DNA of 64,000 nucleotides from Desulfocurvus sp. (GTDB lineage: Bacteria; Desulfobacterota; Desulfovibrionia; Desulfovibrionales; Desulfovibrionaceae): the NCBI GenBank assembly GCA_020692325.1, contig JAIMKR010000007.1, positions 90,182 to 154,181 on the forward strand. The letters are read 5' to 3'. How positions within the stretch are numbered: the first letter of the stretch is position 1; every line of letters starts with the position of its first letter. Below are positions 53,478 through 64,000 of this stretch, in pieces. A program made the translations under genes and the position numbers. Under the pieces are notes generated by a model. The model had not been told where the DNA came from, did no database searches, and worked only from the letters and a program-made list of their open reading frames with translations.

Positions 53478-55151
53478 ATGCACGATGTCTTGTTCCACGA
53501 CACTCCGTGGGGAGGCTGCCCGGGCGGGGTGCGCCGCCGCGGCGATCCCGGCGTCAGGAGCTGCCGTCCGGGGGCCTGCAAGGGCGAAATTCTCCCGCTG
53601 CTGCTGGAGATGTGCCGCTGCACCGCCAGGGCGGACGGACTCTCCGCCACGCTGGACGCCGTGTTGGGCTACATGCGCGGCGACATGGGCGTGGTGCGCG
53701 CCATGATCAACCTGCGCGACCGCGAGACCGGCTGCACCTTCATCCATCGCAGCCTGGGCCTCACACCAGAGGAGGAGGCGCGCGGCGTCTACTTCCCCGG
53801 CGAGGGCATAACCGGCCAGGTGGACGCCCGGGCGGTGACGGTCATCGTGCCGCACATCGGCGAGGAGCCGGCCTTCCTCAACCGCACGGGCAGCATCACC
53901 TTGGCCGAGGATTTGGGCCGGGCCTTCCTGTGCGTGCCCATTTTACGCGGCAGGAAGGTGTTGGGCAGCATCAGCGCCGTGCGGCCCTTCGATGACGCGG
54001 CCGCCATGCGCAAACGCGCCGACGCGCTGGCCGTCATCGCCGGGGTGCTGGCCCAGACCGTGGAGCTGCACCAGTTCGAGCACGTGGACAAGGTGCAGTG
54101 GGAGCAGCGCCACCGGGAGCTCAGGAACGCCATCCGCGAGCGTTTCAAGCCCGCCGGGGTCGTGGGCAGCTGCGCGCGCATGATGGACGTGTTCGCCCTG
54201 GCGCACAAGGTGGCCCAAACGCGCACCACCGTGCTGCTGCTGGGCGAAAGCGGAGTGGGCAAGGAGCTCGTGGCCTCGGCCATCCACTACGAGGGGCCGG
54301 ATCCGGGCGGCCCTCTGATCAAGGTGAATTGCGCCGCCCTGCCGGAGTCGCTTATCGAAAGCGAACTGTTCGGCCACGAGCGAGGCGCCTTCACCGGGGC
54401 GGACGCCCTGCGGCGCGGCCGTTTCGAGGAGGCCGACGGAGGCACCATCTTCCTCGACGAGGTGGGCGAGCTTTCTCCCGAGGCCCAGGCCAAGCTGCTG
54501 CGCGTGCTGCAGGACAAGACCTTCGAACGCGTGGGTGGCAACCGCCCGGTGCGGACCGACGCGCGCATCGTGGCCGCCACCAACCGTGACTTGGCCAAAA
54601 TGACGCGCGAGAGAGCCTTCCGGCATGACCTCTACTTCCGCCTGAACGTTTTTCCCATCACCATTCCGCCCCTGCGCGAGCGCGGTGGCGACATCATCGC
54701 CCTGGCCGAGCACTTCATGGCCCGCTTCGCCGCCGAGGCCGAAAAACGCGTCACGCGCATCACCACTCCTGCCCTGAACCTGCTCATGGCCTACGAGTGG
54801 CCCGGCAACGTGCGCGAACTGGAGAACGCCATCGAGCGCGCGGTCATCCTCACCGAGGACGACGCCGTGCATAGCTACCATCTGCCCCCAGAGCTGCAAC
54901 GGCAATCGATCACCAACGGCGACGCCCCCGCGATCGACCTGGAGGCCGAGCTGACGCGCATCGAACGCGAAATGCTGGCGGAGGCGCTGGCCCGCACCCG
55001 CGGCAACGCCCGCCGGGCGGCGGAGGAACTCGGTCTCACCTACCGCAGCATGGGCATCCGCATGCGCCGCCACGGCCTGCGCTACGCCGACTTCCGCATC
55101 AGCCGCTCCGACGGCGGCGACTCCGGAAAGCGCTCCGGCGCACCCGAATAG
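53478..55151 (+). CDS. Sigma-54 activator of VnfA/AnfA type (copy 1)
   Basis: 557 residues. The N-terminus has Cys14, Cys29 and Cys34 (CRPGAC then [11 protein letters not shown]), matching the C-x4-C part of the Cys motif that precedes the VnfA GAF domain. A GAF domain (about 40-195) is followed by an AAA+ domain with Walker A GESGVGKE near 258, GAFTGA near 310 for sigma-54 contact, and DEVGELSP. A Fis-type helix-turn-helix ends the protein ([20 protein letters not shown]). It is transcribed toward anfH, which begins 600 bases later, and probably activates it. ATG at 53478 with GGAGG. A palindrome ACAAT-TCAT-ATTGT lies at 53443-53456. Confidence 0.86.
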   Translation: MHDVLFHDTPWGGCPGGVRRRGDPGVRSCRPGACKGEILPLLLEMCRCTARADGLSATLDAVLGYMRGDMGVVRAMINLRDRETGCTFIHRSLGLTPEEEARGVYFPGEGITGQVDARAVTVIVPHIGEEPAFLNRTGSITLAEDLGRAFLCVPILRGRKVLGSISAVRPFDDAAAMRKRADALAVIAGVLAQTVELHQFEHVDKVQWEQRHRELRNAIRERFKPAGVVGSCARMMDVFALAHKVAQTRTTVLLLGESGVGKELVASAIHYEGPDPGGPLIKVNCAALPESLIESELFGHERGAFTGADALRRGRFEEADGGTIFLDEVGELSPEAQAKLLRVLQDKTFERVGGNRPVRTDARIVAATNRDLAKMTRERAFRHDLYFRLNVFPITIPPLRERGGDIIALAEHFMARFAAEAEKRVTRITTPALNLLMAYEWPGNVRELENAIERAVILTEDDAVHSYHLPPELQRQSITNGDAPAIDLEAELTRIEREMLAEALARTRGNARRAAEELGLTYRSMGIRMRRHGLRYADFRISRSDGGDSGKRSGAPE

Positions 55152-55338
55152 CTCGCGCGATTTCCCCACACACCCGCGCGACCACCCCTGGCTTCCGTGG
55201 CGACGCACACCGGGCAAGGCTGGCGGACCTCCCCCAAGGTGCTCATCGGCGCGCCGCGAGAGTCCGCCCCCCCGCAAAAAGCGCCGGGCAGCCCCGTCAT
55301 GAACGGCGCAACAGCGCGCCCAATCACGCCAGGCATTC

Positions 55339-55390
55339 GGAAATGACGTTTCGGTACGCCGGCCGCGCAGCGTACCAGTAAGGTCATTCC
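55339..55390. promoter_or_regulatory. Large inverted repeat, candidate activator site
   Basis: Inner arms GGTACGC/GCGTACC (55353-55359, 55370-55376) and outer arms GGAAATGAC/GTCATTCC. GTAC occurs twice, 14 bases apart; the VnfA site is GTAC-N6-GTAC. Confidence 0.4.
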
Positions 55391-55614
55391 TTCAATATTC
55401 CAGAGAGTTGACACAACGTCTTCCGCCACGGCGGCCGGGGCGGTCCGGTCGCGACCGCTCGCGCGGCGTCACTTCCGGCCCCAAGCCCCGCGTTCTGGTG
55501 ACGCGGCGTCCTCTTAACGACGCAACATTCTGAAATCAATAAAAATCATCGGCATTTCGATCAGGATCTTCCCCTTGGGCCACAGTCCCGCCGCACTAAG
55601 GGCGCATCAAATAA

Positions 55615-56580
<966 letters not shown>

Positions 56581-56605
56581 CCGAACGACGCGGAGGAAAC
56601 AGAGC

Positions 56606-56923
56606 ATGAAGATGATCCGAGCCATCGTCCGTCCCGACTCCGCCGACGCCGTCACCGACGGCCTGGCCGAGGCCGGCCACCACACCATGACCAAGATCAA
56701 CGCCTTCGGCCGCGGCAAGCAGAAGGGCATCACCGTGGGCAACGTGCGCTACGACGAGCTGCCCAAGACCCTCATCATGATGGTGGTCGAGGACTCGGAC
56801 CTGGAGGAGGTGCTCAAGCTCATCAAGTACAAGGCCTATTCCGGCAACTTCGGCGACGGCAAGATCTTCGTCACCAACGTGGAGCAGGCCATAACCGTGC
56901 GCACCGGCGAGACGGGCCTGTAG
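56606..56923 (+). CDS. nifI1: NifI1, PII-like nitrogenase regulator
   Basis: 105 residues of the GlnB family, NifI1 subgroup. It begins MKMIRAIVRP; the T-loop region (NAFGRGKQKGITVGNVRYDELPK) lacks the uridylylated Tyr context of GlnB; it ends DGKIFVTNVEQAITVRTGE. NifI1 and NifI2 form a complex that inhibits nitrogenase when 2-oxoglutarate is low, known from methanogens and other anaerobes. Position between the H and D genes is characteristic. Confidence 0.9.
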   Translation: MKMIRAIVRPDSADAVTDGLAEAGHHTMTKINAFGRGKQKGITVGNVRYDELPKTLIMMVVEDSDLEEVLKLIKYKAYSGNFGDGKIFVTNVEQAITVRTGETGL

Positions 56924-56935
56924 GGCGGTGCTGTC

Positions 56936-57310
56936 ATGAAGGAGATCATCGCCATCATCCGCCCCAAGAAGATGCGCGCCACCAAGGACGCCCTGGAGGC
57001 CGTGGGATTCCCCTGCTTTCTGGCCGTCTCCGTGCTGGGCCGCGGGCACCAGCGCGGCATCGCCGGGGAGATAGACTGTGAGCTGCCGGCCTCGGTCATG
57101 GCCCAGGCGAAGCCCGGCGGCGGCATGAAGTACGTGCCCAAGCGTCTGCTCAGCATCGTGGTGCCGGACAAGAACGTGGACGAGGTCGTCTCGGTCATCG
57201 TCAAGACCAACCAGACCGCGCAGATAGGCGACGGCAAGATCTTCATCTGCCCCATGGAGAACGCGGTGCGCGTGCGCACCGACGAATCGAGCGACGGCGC
57301 CATTCTGTAA
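56936..57310 (+). CDS. nifI2: NifI2, PII-like nitrogenase regulator
   Basis: 124 residues, GlnB family, NifI2 subgroup: MKEIIAIIRPKKMRATKDAL, the longer T-loop (LGRGHQRGIAGEIDCELPAS ... GGGMKYVPKRLLSIVV) and DGKIFICPMENAVRVRTDE. It partners with NifI1, 12 bases upstream, to switch nitrogenase activity post-translationally in response to nitrogen status. GGGCGGTG is its weak ribosome site; translational coupling is likely. Confidence 0.9.
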   Translation: MKEIIAIIRPKKMRATKDALEAVGFPCFLAVSVLGRGHQRGIAGEIDCELPASVMAQAKPGGGMKYVPKRLLSIVVPDKNVDEVVSVIVKTNQTAQIGDGKIFICPMENAVRVRTDESSDGAIL

Positions 57311-58909
<1,599 letters not shown>

Positions 58910-58918
58910 GAGGCGGCC

Positions 58919-59299
58919 ATGGACGAAACCAAGAGCAATCCCGAACCGCTGGACGAGGTGACGGCCGGCCGCCTGGCCCAGCTGGAGGACTACATCATGA
59001 AGAACTGCCTGTGGCAGTTCCACTCCCGCAGCTGGGACCGCCGCGTGCAGAACGAGGGCATTCTGAGCAAGACCACGCAGATCCTCTGTGGGGAACCCGT
59101 GGACACCGGCACCCCGCTGGACCGCTGCCACTGGGCCGACGCCGTGGTCATGGCCGAGGAGTTCCAACGCCGCTGTCCCTGGCTGACGGAAATGCCCAAG
59201 GACGAGGTGAAGGCCCTGATGGACGCCCTGCACAAGCACCTGGACTACATCCTCATCGACGGCTCGCTCAATCTCGAGCTCACCGACCAGCACTATTAG
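58919..59299 (+). CDS. anfG: Alternative nitrogenase delta subunit
   Basis: 126 residues. The presence of this third subunit separates alternative (Fe-only or V) from molybdenum nitrogenase. Matches the delta family: YIMKNCLWQFHSRSWDRRVQ near residue 22, PLDRCHWADAVVMAEEF near 62 and the C-terminal DGSLNLELTDQHY. It binds on the AnfD side and is needed for activity and cofactor handling. Nine bases after anfD, with GGAGGCGGCC at its start. Confidence 0.93.
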   Translation: MDETKSNPEPLDEVTAGRLAQLEDYIMKNCLWQFHSRSWDRRVQNEGILSKTTQILCGEPVDTGTPLDRCHWADAVVMAEEFQRRCPWLTEMPKDEVKALMDALHKHLDYILIDGSLNLELTDQHY

Positions 59300-59324
59300 C
59301 CCGCGCGACGGGAAGGAGACGCCA

Positions 59325-60713
59325 ATGGAATGCCAGGTCAAGCCGCGCGAGCGCGCCGGCATCATCAACCCCATCTTCACCTGCCAGCCCTGCGGGGCGC
59401 AGTTCGCCAGCATCGGCATCAAGGACTGCATCGGCATCGTGCACGGCGGCCAGGGCTGCGTCATGTTCGTGCGGCTGCTGTTCTCCCAGCACTTCAAGGA
59501 GAGCTTCGAGCTGGCCTCCTCCTCCGTGCACGAGGACGGCGCAATCTTCGGCGCCGTGGGCCGCGTGGAGCAGGCCGTGGACGTGCTGCTCATGCGCTAC
59601 CCGCACGTGAAGGTGGTGCCCATCATCTCCACCTGCCTCACCGAGGTCATCGGCGACGACATCGAGGGCGTGGTGCGCAAGCTCAACGCCGAGCTGCTGC
59701 CGGAGAAGTACCCCGATCGCGAGGTGCACCTCATTCCCATCCACACCCCCAGCTTCGTGGGCAGCATGGTCTCCGGGTACGACATCACCGTGCTCGACTT
59801 CGTGAAGTACTTCGCCGAAAAGACCGAGCCAAACGGCAAGCTCAACGTGTTCACCGGCTGGGTCAACCCCGGCGACGTCACGGCCCTCAAGCATCTGCTC
59901 GCCCAGATGGACATCGACGCCACGGTGTTCTTCGAAATCGAGACCTTCGACTCCCCGCTGATGCCCGAGGGCAACCACGTGTCCCACGGAGAAACCACCA
60001 TCGAGGACCTGCAAGGCTCGGCCAACGCCATGGGCACCATCGCCCTCAACCGCTACGAGGGAGCCAAGGCCGCGGAGTTTCTGCAAAGCGAATTCGAGAT
60101 CCCCACCATCATCGGTCCCACGCCCATCGGCATCCGCAACACGGACACGTTCCTGAAGAACCTCAAGGCCCTCACCGGCAAGCCCATCCCCGAGTCGCTG
60201 GTGCGCGAACGCGGGATCGCCATCGACGCCCTCACCGACCTGGTGCACATGTTCCTGGCGGACAAGCGCGTGGCCATTTACGGCAACCCGGACCTGGTCA
60301 TCGGCCTGGCCCAGTTCTGCATCGACCTGGAGATGAAGCCCAAGGTTCTGCTCCTGGGCGACGACAACAGCCGCTACAAGGACGATCCGCGCGTGAAGGA
60401 GCTGCAGGAGAACGTGGACTGGGACATGGAGGTCATTACCAACGCCGACTTCTGGGAGCTGGAGGACCGCATCAAGAACAAGGGCCTGGAGCTGGACCTC
60501 ATGCTCGGGCACTCCAAGGGCCGCTTCATCTCCATCGACTACGACATCCCCATGCTGCGCGTGGGTTTTCCCACCTACGACCGGGCGGGCATGTACCGCC
60601 ACCCCGTGGTGGGCTACGCCGGAGCCATCTGGCTGGCGGAACAGATGGCCAACACGCTCTTCACGGACATGGAGCACAAGAAGGTCCGGGAGTGGTCGCT
60701 CAACGTCTGGTAG
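59325..60713 (+). CDS. anfK: Iron-only nitrogenase beta subunit
   Basis: 462 residues, matching AnfK length (NifK has about 510-520). P-cluster cysteines appear in FTCQPCGAQFASIG, VHGGQGCVMFVRLLFSQH and ISTCLTEVIGDD. AnfK-like text includes TPSFVGSMVSGYDITVLD, GWVNPGDVTALKHLL, PTPIGIRNTDTFLKNL and LGHSKGRFISIDYDIPMLRV, ending EWSLNVW. It completes the catalytic component with AnfD and AnfG. GGAAGGAG precedes the ATG. Confidence 0.94.
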   Translation: MECQVKPRERAGIINPIFTCQPCGAQFASIGIKDCIGIVHGGQGCVMFVRLLFSQHFKESFELASSSVHEDGAIFGAVGRVEQAVDVLLMRYPHVKVVPIISTCLTEVIGDDIEGVVRKLNAELLPEKYPDREVHLIPIHTPSFVGSMVSGYDITVLDFVKYFAEKTEPNGKLNVFTGWVNPGDVTALKHLLAQMDIDATVFFEIETFDSPLMPEGNHVSHGETTIEDLQGSANAMGTIALNRYEGAKAAEFLQSEFEIPTIIGPTPIGIRNTDTFLKNLKALTGKPIPESLVRERGIAIDALTDLVHMFLADKRVAIYGNPDLVIGLAQFCIDLEMKPKVLLLGDDNSRYKDDPRVKELQENVDWDMEVITNADFWELEDRIKNKGLELDLMLGHSKGRFISIDYDIPMLRVGFPTYDRAGMYRHPVVGYAGAIWLAEQMANTLFTDMEHKKVREWSLNVW

Positions 60714-60740
60714 CCCCCGGCGCGATCGTTTCCCACCGCC

Positions 60741-60770
60741 CGCCGCCGGGGGAGCGGAATCCCGGCGGCG
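60741..60770 (+). terminator. Hairpin after anfK without T-run
   Basis: Perfect 10-bp stem CGCCGCCGGG/CCCGGCGGCG with 10-base loop, no following Ts. Probably an mRNA 3'-protecting stem or partial terminator between anfK and the next gene. Confidence 0.4.
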
Positions 60771-60808
60771 ACCATCACCCTCCCCCACCAGCAACCCCGA
60801 GGCGCGCC

Positions 60809-61399
60809 ATGACCTTCGAACAGGACGACAACGATGCTTTCGCGTTCACAGGCAGGCCGAACAGGCAATACCTGTTCGTCTACGGCACCAACATGCATCC
60901 CGACCAAGTGGCCGAACGCTGCGCCAATCCGGTGTGCCTGGGCCCGGCCGTGCTGCCGAACCACGACATCGGCTTCTTCGGCCGCACGGAGACCTGGGAC
61001 GGCGGCATGGCGACGGCCGTTTCCGCGCCGGGCGAACAGCTCTGGGGCGTGGTCTACGAACTCTCCTACGGCGACGCCCAGCGTCTGGATGTGTGGCAGG
61101 ACGCCCGGCTCGACGGCGCGGGAATCTACTTCCACTACCCCGCCCGCGTGCTGGGGCAAAACGGCGCGTGGTACTCGCTGCTGCTCTACAAGAAAGAGAG
61201 CATGGGCGCGCCGGCCATGCCCAGCCGGCCAATGCTCGACTTCATCGTCGCGGCCGCGCGCCTGCGCGGGCTGCCCGAGGCGTACATCGACGGGCTGTCC
61301 CACCGGCCGGCCCGCGACGCGGACTACGAAGTGCCCATGCGCGGCGGCTACCTGAAGGAGCTGCGTGTGGTGACCAGCTGCCGCGACTGCGACGTCTGA
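60809..61399 (+). CDS. Gamma-glutamylcyclotransferase-like (AIG2/GGCT fold) protein
   Basis: 196 residues. The N-terminal motif YLFVYGTNMHPDQVAERC matches the family's YGSNL/YGTLM substrate loop. Other family features are GVVYELSYGDAQRLDVWQDA (the acidic catalytic region) and YIDGLSHRP. These enzymes cyclise gamma-glutamyl amines to oxoproline; the true substrate here is unknown. It begins 95 bases after anfK and ends 16 bases before the flavoprotein gene, so it is probably in the anf transcript. A CxxC pair (SCRDCDV) ends the protein. Confidence 0.8.
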   Translation: MTFEQDDNDAFAFTGRPNRQYLFVYGTNMHPDQVAERCANPVCLGPAVLPNHDIGFFGRTETWDGGMATAVSAPGEQLWGVVYELSYGDAQRLDVWQDARLDGAGIYFHYPARVLGQNGAWYSLLLYKKESMGAPAMPSRPMLDFIVAAARLRGLPEAYIDGLSHRPARDADYEVPMRGGYLKELRVVTSCRDCDV

Positions 61400-61415
61400 A
61401 CCGGAGGTTTTCCCC

Positions 61416-61904
61416 ATGCCCCGCACGCAAACACCGTTCGGCCCCCTGCGCCGCAAGGATCGCGAGATGCGCGACCGCGCGGAGATCGACGCCGTCCTCA
61501 ACGCCGCGAAGGTACTGCACCTGGCCCTGGCCGACGCCGGCCAGCCCTTCGTGGTGCCGCTGTTCTACGCCTACGACGGCGCGGCCCTATTCTTCCACTC
61601 CGCCCGCACGGGGACGAAGATCGCCCTGCTGCGGAAAAACCCGCGGGTCTGCTTCTGCGTCACCCTGGACCACGGCGTCATCGAGGCGGAGGCCCCCTGC
61701 GACTTCGAGGCCCAGCACCGCACGGTCATCGGTTTCGGCCACGCCGTCCTTCTGGAGGACGCGGCCGACAAACGCCGGGCGCTGGACCGCATCGTGGCGC
61801 GCTTCACGCCCCGGCGCTTCGAGTATCCGGCGGGTAATCTGGCGGCCACGGAGGCGGTGCGCATAGACATCGAGTCCATGACCGGCAAGCGCCACGGCTT
61901 TTAG
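61416..61904 (+). CDS. Pyridoxamine 5'-phosphate oxidase-like flavoprotein
   Basis: 162 residues of the FMN-binding split-barrel family (NimA/PNPOx-like). N-terminal RRKDREMRDRAEIDAVLNAA, VVPLFYAYDGAALFFHSA and GTKIALLRKNPRVCFCVTLD are typical; the C-terminal R-x-D (VRIDIESMTGKRHGF) is also usual. Likely a flavin- or heme-binding redox protein; the substrate is unknown. GGAGGTTTT precedes the ATG. Last gene of the putative anf transcript. Confidence 0.84.
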   Translation: MPRTQTPFGPLRRKDREMRDRAEIDAVLNAAKVLHLALADAGQPFVVPLFYAYDGAALFFHSARTGTKIALLRKNPRVCFCVTLDHGVIEAEAPCDFEAQHRTVIGFGHAVLLEDAADKRRALDRIVARFTPRRFEYPAGNLAATEAVRIDIESMTGKRHGF

Positions 61905-62005
61905 GACCGAAGGCTACCCAGTTGTCTCCGCCCTACGAAATTGTCGGCGGCCAGTGCGCTTTGGGAAGGAACGGGAAAAGCCACCGGGTCCACCAAACCA
62001 TAAAA

Positions 62006-62013
62006 ACACGTGT
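62006..62013. promoter_or_regulatory. Palindrome upstream of second activator
   Basis: ACACGTGT flanked by TAAAA and C-TTTTTA (62001-62020), centred about 60 bases before the predicted sigma-54 start. Possible regulator site. Confidence 0.3.
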
Positions 62014-62045
62014 CTTTTTAGCAGAATGCGCCATAGCCTCGCGTT

Positions 62046-62061
62046 TGGTACGCGCATTGCT
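62046..62061 (+). promoter_or_regulatory. Sigma-54 (-24/-12) promoter of second activator gene
   Basis: TGGTAC-N5-TTGCT, one mismatch to the consensus TGGCAC-N5-TTGCW; 30 bases before the ATG at 62092. Confidence 0.75.
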
Positions 62062-62091
62062 TCATGGTGGGGACACACGGGGAGGCCGCGC

Positions 62092-63771
62092 ATGACACGA
62101 AGCCGGAACGACAGCGCAATCCCGGGGTCGGTACAAACCGCCCCCGCCAGCCGAACCGGCGAATGCCGAACCGAGGGACGCTCTACCGGCGAATGCCACG
62201 CGGGGGTGTGCCGGGGGCGCATCGTGCCTCTGCTGGCAGACATGAACCGTCTGCTGGCCGAACGCGACGATTTCGGCGGCGCGCTGGAACGCCTGCTGGC
62301 CTTCATGCGGGCCGAGCTCGGCATGACGCGCGGCATGGTGGCCCTGCACCACCGCGAATCCGGCCGCATCTTCGTGCATAAGAGCATAGGCCTCACACCC
62401 GAGGAGCAGCGGCGGGGGGTGTACGCCCCCGGCGAGGGCATAACCGGCCGTGTGGTGCAGAGCGCCCGGCCCATGGTGGTGCCGCGCGTGGGCGAGGAGC
62501 CGGCCTTTCTCAACCGCACCGGCAGCTTGGCTCCAGGCCGTGACCGGGATTTCTCGTTCCTGTGCGTGCCCATCGTTCTGGGGCGCAAGGTGCTCGGCAC
62601 CATCAGCGCGGAGCGGCGTTACGGCGACCCGGCGCTGCTGCGCAAGCACCTGGACGCCCTGGTGGTGGTGGCGCACATGCTGGCCCAGGCCGTGGAACTG
62701 TATCTGGCCGAGCACGTGGACAAGGCCAGTTGGGAGCGCCGGGCCGGCCGGCTGGCCGCGCGCCTAGCCGAGGGGGACCGGCCGGTCAACCTCGTGGGCG
62801 AGTCCAAGCCCATGCTCAAGGTCTACGATCTCATCCGCAAGGTTGGCCAAACCCGCGCCACGGTGCTGCTGCTGGGCGAAAGCGGCGTGGGCAAGGAGCT
62901 GATCGCCGAGGCGCTGCACCGGGCCGGCCCCACGCGAAGCGGCCCGCTGGTGAAGTTCAACTGCGCGGCCCTGCCGGAAAATCTCGTGGAAAGCGAACTC
63001 TTCGGCCACGAGAAGGGGGCTTTCACCGGCGCCGTGGCGGCGCGCGCCGGCCGCTTCGAGGAGGCCGATGGCGGTACATTGTTCCTCGACGAGGTGGGCG
63101 AACTCTCGCCCCCCGTGCAGGCCAAGCTCCTGCGCGTGCTGCAGGAGCGGTCCTTCGAGCGCATGGGCGGCGGCCGCGCCATCCACGTGGACATCCGCGT
63201 CATCGCCGCCACCAACCGCGATTTGCAGGACATGGTCGCGCGCGGAACCTTCCGTCCGGACCTGTACTACCGCCTGTCCGGCTTCCCCATCGTGGTACCG
63301 CCCCTGCGCGAGCGCGGTGCGGACATCGCGCTTTTGGCCGAGCATTTCATCCAACGCTTCGCCCGCGAGACGGAAAAAGCCGTGCATGGCCTCGCGCCCG
63401 AGGCCGCGGCCATGCTCGCCGCCCACGACTGGCCCGGCAACGTGCGCGAGCTGGAGAACATCATCCACCGCGCGGTCATCCTGGCCGAGGGCGGACGCAT
63501 CCTGCCGCACGACCTGCCCCTGTCGTTAAACTCGCCCGTGGCCGTGTGCGGCAAGACTCCCGGCGGCCTGGAGGCCCGGCTGGCCTCCATCGAGTATCAG
63601 CTGCTCGTGGACGCCCTGCGCCGCCAACACGGCAACGCCACCCGCGCGGCGCTGGCCCTGGGCATCACCCGGCGCAGCATGGGCCTGCGCATGAAGCGCT
63701 TCAACCTCTCCCACGCGCAATTCCTGGCGGGACGACGCGCGCAACCCTCGACCGGGCTCGTCCCGGCCTGA
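62092..63771 (+). CDS. Sigma-54 activator of VnfA/AnfA type (copy 2)
   Basis: 559 residues, paralogous to the activator at 53478 along its whole length. N-terminal Cys25, Cys35 and Cys40 (CHAGVC then RGRIVPLLADM) form the same C-x4-C motif. GAF domain about 45-200; AAA+ with GESGVGKE near 264, GAFTGA near 315 and DEVGELSP; C-terminal helix-turn-helix (TRAALALGITRRSMGLRMK). Start ATG at 62092 with GGGGAGG, downstream of the sigma-54 promoter. The gene is therefore itself under sigma-54 control and may act on nifB, 16 bases downstream. Confidence 0.86.
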   Translation: MTRSRNDSAIPGSVQTAPASRTGECRTEGRSTGECHAGVCRGRIVPLLADMNRLLAERDDFGGALERLLAFMRAELGMTRGMVALHHRESGRIFVHKSIGLTPEEQRRGVYAPGEGITGRVVQSARPMVVPRVGEEPAFLNRTGSLAPGRDRDFSFLCVPIVLGRKVLGTISAERRYGDPALLRKHLDALVVVAHMLAQAVELYLAEHVDKASWERRAGRLAARLAEGDRPVNLVGESKPMLKVYDLIRKVGQTRATVLLLGESGVGKELIAEALHRAGPTRSGPLVKFNCAALPENLVESELFGHEKGAFTGAVAARAGRFEEADGGTLFLDEVGELSPPVQAKLLRVLQERSFERMGGGRAIHVDIRVIAATNRDLQDMVARGTFRPDLYYRLSGFPIVVPPLRERGADIALLAEHFIQRFARETEKAVHGLAPEAAAMLAAHDWPGNVRELENIIHRAVILAEGGRILPHDLPLSLNSPVAVCGKTPGGLEARLASIEYQLLVDALRRQHGNATRAALALGITRRSMGLRMKRFNLSHAQFLAGRRAQPSTGLVPA

Positions 63772-63787
63772 TCCCAAGGAGCGAAAC

Positions 63788-64000
63788 ATGCCAAGCGGAC
63801 ACGATTTTCAAGGCGGGACGCTGGAGACCGATGTCAAGCATCCGTGCTTCAACAAGGCCGCGAGCGGCTCCTGCGGGCGGGTGCATCTGCCAGTGGCGCC
63901 CAAGTGCAACATCCAGTGCAACTACTGCAACCGCAAGTACGACTGCGTGAACGAATCGCGCCCGGGCGTGACGAGCGCGGTGCTCAAGCCGTACCAGTCG
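63788..64000 (+). CDS. nifB: NifB, FeMo/FeFe cofactor precursor (NifB-co) radical SAM synthase, 5' part only
   Basis: First 71 residues; the gene runs off the window. Radical SAM motif in PKCNIQCNYCNRKYDC and the NifB-specific NESRPGVTSAVL. The opening HPCFNKAASGSCGRVHLPVAP is typical of NifB. It makes the [8Fe-9S-C] core required by all three nitrogenase types, including the Fe-only one. AAGGAG precedes the ATG, 16 bases after the second activator. Confidence 0.93.
   Translation, partial: MPSGHDFQGGTLETDVKHPCFNKAASGSCGRVHLPVAPKCNIQCNYCNRKYDCVNESRPGVTSAVLKPYQS

Overview
The window looks like the chromosome of a high-GC, strictly anaerobic, Gram-negative sulfate reducer, most likely a Desulfovibrio-like member of the Desulfovibrionaceae. 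The main evidence is a complete dissimilatory sulfate-activation and APS-reduction module (sat, aprBA, qmoABC plus the qmoD-type gene). LPS heptosyltransferase, outer-membrane-type lipoproteins, sigma-54 activators and an anaerobic nitrogenase fit the same picture. No species name is claimed.

Layout. 1-4152: a membrane GGDEF-EAL sensor (cut by the window edge) translationally coupled to a periplasmic binding protein, both on the minus strand. 4236-7721: TrmJ-like methyltransferase, malic enzyme, GNAT acetyltransferase, glycine-zipper lipoprotein. 7798-10212 (minus): a short MetH. 10465-17825 (plus): heat-shock-type sigma factor, HD protein, TPR lipoprotein, second lipoprotein, small coiled-coil protein, rpiB and tkt, tightly packed. 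17918-22367: DJ-1/PfpI protein, GlpX fructose bisphosphatase, a small unknown, a GT9 heptosyltransferase and a secreted calpain-like protein that appears to have lost its catalytic triad. 22419-22832: a gene-free repeat cluster with a covarying hairpin. 22982-24175: aminotransferase.

24260-34567 is the energy-metabolism core. aprBA, qmoABC and qmoD read leftward and sat reads rightward from one 660-bp control region. That region holds two TTGACA-type promoters, Rex-like half sites and a terminator-like hairpin inside the putative sat leader. Sat makes APS from sulfate and ATP, AprBA reduces APS to sulfite, and QmoABC is the membrane complex thought to link the quinone pool to AprBA.

34677-53227 is housekeeping and signalling: galE, a CBS-ACT protein, an acetyl-CoA synthetase, a LytTR regulator with a degenerate receiver, a metallophosphatase, a receiver-HisKA_2 kinase, a Gfo/Idh/MocA oxidoreductase coupled to a small Cys-containing protein, a PEP-synthase-like phosphotransferase, a dCache-GGDEF cyclase, tRNA-Thr(GGT), tRNA-Pro(TGG), a Trm112-like protein, a PHP phosphoesterase, a PilZ protein and glycogen phosphorylase.

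53478-64000 is a nitrogen-fixation locus. An alternative, iron-only type nitrogenase operon (anfH-nifI1-nifI2-anfD-anfG-anfK) is followed by a gamma-glutamylcyclotransferase-like gene and a pyridoxamine-phosphate-oxidase-like flavoprotein gene. Two paralogous GAF-AAA-Fis activators of the VnfA/AnfA type, with N-terminal Cys motifs, flank this set. nifB starts at the right edge. Sigma-54 -24/-12 elements lie before anfH and before the second activator. This locus is the most unusual part of the window. CDS coordinates include the stop codon.
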